Source of the DNA: Sphingobacteriales bacterium
Lineage (GTDB): Bacteria > Bacteroidota > Bacteroidia > Chitinophagales > Chitinophagaceae
Direction: 5' to 3'
DNA: 64,000 nt
Assembly (NCBI GenBank): GCA_023251235.1
Contig: JAHEZE010000002.1
Span: 17,308 to 81,307 of the forward strand
Shown: piece by piece, positions 63,593-64,000 of the stretch
Layout: each line of letters opens with the position of its first letter
Position numbering within the stretch: position 1 is the stretch's first letter
The notes under the pieces: generated by a model
What the model saw: only the letters and a program-made list of their open reading frames with translations
The model's database searches: none
Told to the model about the DNA's origin: nothing
Program-made: the position numbers and the translations under genes

Positions 63593-64000
63593 TCATTCTT
63601 TTTTCCCAATCACCACCGCACCTACCATAGCGCTTAAAAATAAAATGCTGCTTATTTCAAACGGAACTACGTATTCTTTAAATAATGTTTTACCCAGGTT
63701 TTCAATAAGGCCAATTCCTCCTTCCCTTGTCTGAGCTATATCATTAGCAATATCAATTTTTCTTAAAGCGGCCACTAATACTAACAATAAACAACCCCCT
63801 GCCAATACTCCTGCAAATTTTATCCAACGGTTTTTTGGTTGCTCTGTTTCTTTTTTTAGATCCATCAACATTAATACATATAGAAAAAGAACCATGATGG
63901 CCCCGGCGTACACTATAATATTTACAATGGCAAGAAATTGGGCATTTAAAAGAAGATAATGCCCGGAGATGGCAAAGAAAACAAGGATCAGCCAGATAAC
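63593..64000 (-). CDS. nuoJ: NADH-quinone oxidoreductase subunit J (5' part outside the window)
   Basis: The last 135 codons of NuoJ are visible; the frame runs open to base 64000 (VIWLILVFFAISGHYLLLNAQ ...). The family marks are IIVYAGAIMVLFLYVLMLM and a C-terminal helix ending FLSAMVGAVVIGKKE. The GTG inside this motif is not the start. The rest of the nuo operon should lie beyond the right edge. Confidence 0.93.
   Translation of the reverse strand, partial: VIWLILVFFAISGHYLLLNAQFLAIVNIIVYAGAIMVLFLYVLMLMDLKKETEQPKNRWIKFAGVLAGGCLLLVLVAALRKIDIANDIAQTREGGIGLIENLGKTLFKEYVVPFEISSILFLSAMVGAVVIGKKE

Noticed and set aside
1..64000. tRNA or rRNA genes, CRISPR arrays, intact transposases or integrases
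   Set aside because: None was found on either strand in the gaps between genes; the island edges show repeats but no recombinase gene.

Overview
The window looks like a chromosomal segment of an AT-rich Bacteroidota bacterium, most likely of the Chitinophagaceae/Sphingobacteriia type. The reasons are the type IX secretion (T9SS) proteins (PorP/SprF-like barrels, CHU_C-type gliding-motility C-termini, a type A sorting domain), promoters of the Bacteroidota type (TTG, 19-20 bases, TAnnTTTG), the near absence of Shine-Dalgarno sites, and the frequent short palindromes. The genus cannot be read from the sequence alone.

Layout. 0-30.9 kb is ordinary chromosome: recN (5' part only), a CdsZ-like zinc-ribbon protein, a Nif3-family protein, a DinB-like protein, a lipoprotein, a first T9SS pair (15-PKD adhesin plus PorP/SprF), aquaporin, PrxQ/BCP peroxiredoxin, a mini T9SS sorting-domain protein, an RlmI-like methyltransferase, grpE-dnaJ, a VWA protein, hpt, a glucosaminidase/LysM protein, an O-methyltransferase, a sodium:solute symporter, a LOG-family protein, a GlcD-like oxidase, a second T9SS pair in the opposite orientation, recG and a WecA/MraY-like transferase. 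52.1-64 kb is again core: mnmE, a tonB-exbD-exbD-exbB module, an FtsX/MacB-type permease and nuoJKLMN (nuoJ cut by the window end).

Between them (about 31-51 kb) lies an uncharacterised hybrid polyketide/non-ribosomal-peptide cluster. One operon (minus strand) encodes a fatty-acyl-AMP ligase (FAAL), a luciferase-like flavin monooxygenase, a PKS (ACP-KS-AT-DH-KR-ACP) and an NRPS (C-A-PCP). The divergent operon encodes a tandem KAS III-like protein whose second half has lost the catalytic triad, a cytochrome P450 and an Sfp-type phosphopantetheinyl transferase. An APS kinase and a PAPS-type sulfotransferase stand at the left edge and a short-chain dehydrogenase at the right edge. A working model: a fatty acid is adenylated by the FAAL, loaded on the N-terminal ACP, extended by one 2-enoyl unit, condensed with an amino acid (my hand-read A-domain code resembles glycine codes), oxidised, and probably sulfated. 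No thioesterase or reductase domain is present, so release is unexplained.

The cluster is bracketed by two diverged direct repeats (30980-31147 and 50949-51116), each holding the 3' end of the same small gene and its downstream region. The left copy is decayed. This points to insertion or recombination of a 20-kb island between wecA-like and mnmE. No tRNA, rRNA, CRISPR array or intact insertion sequence was seen.
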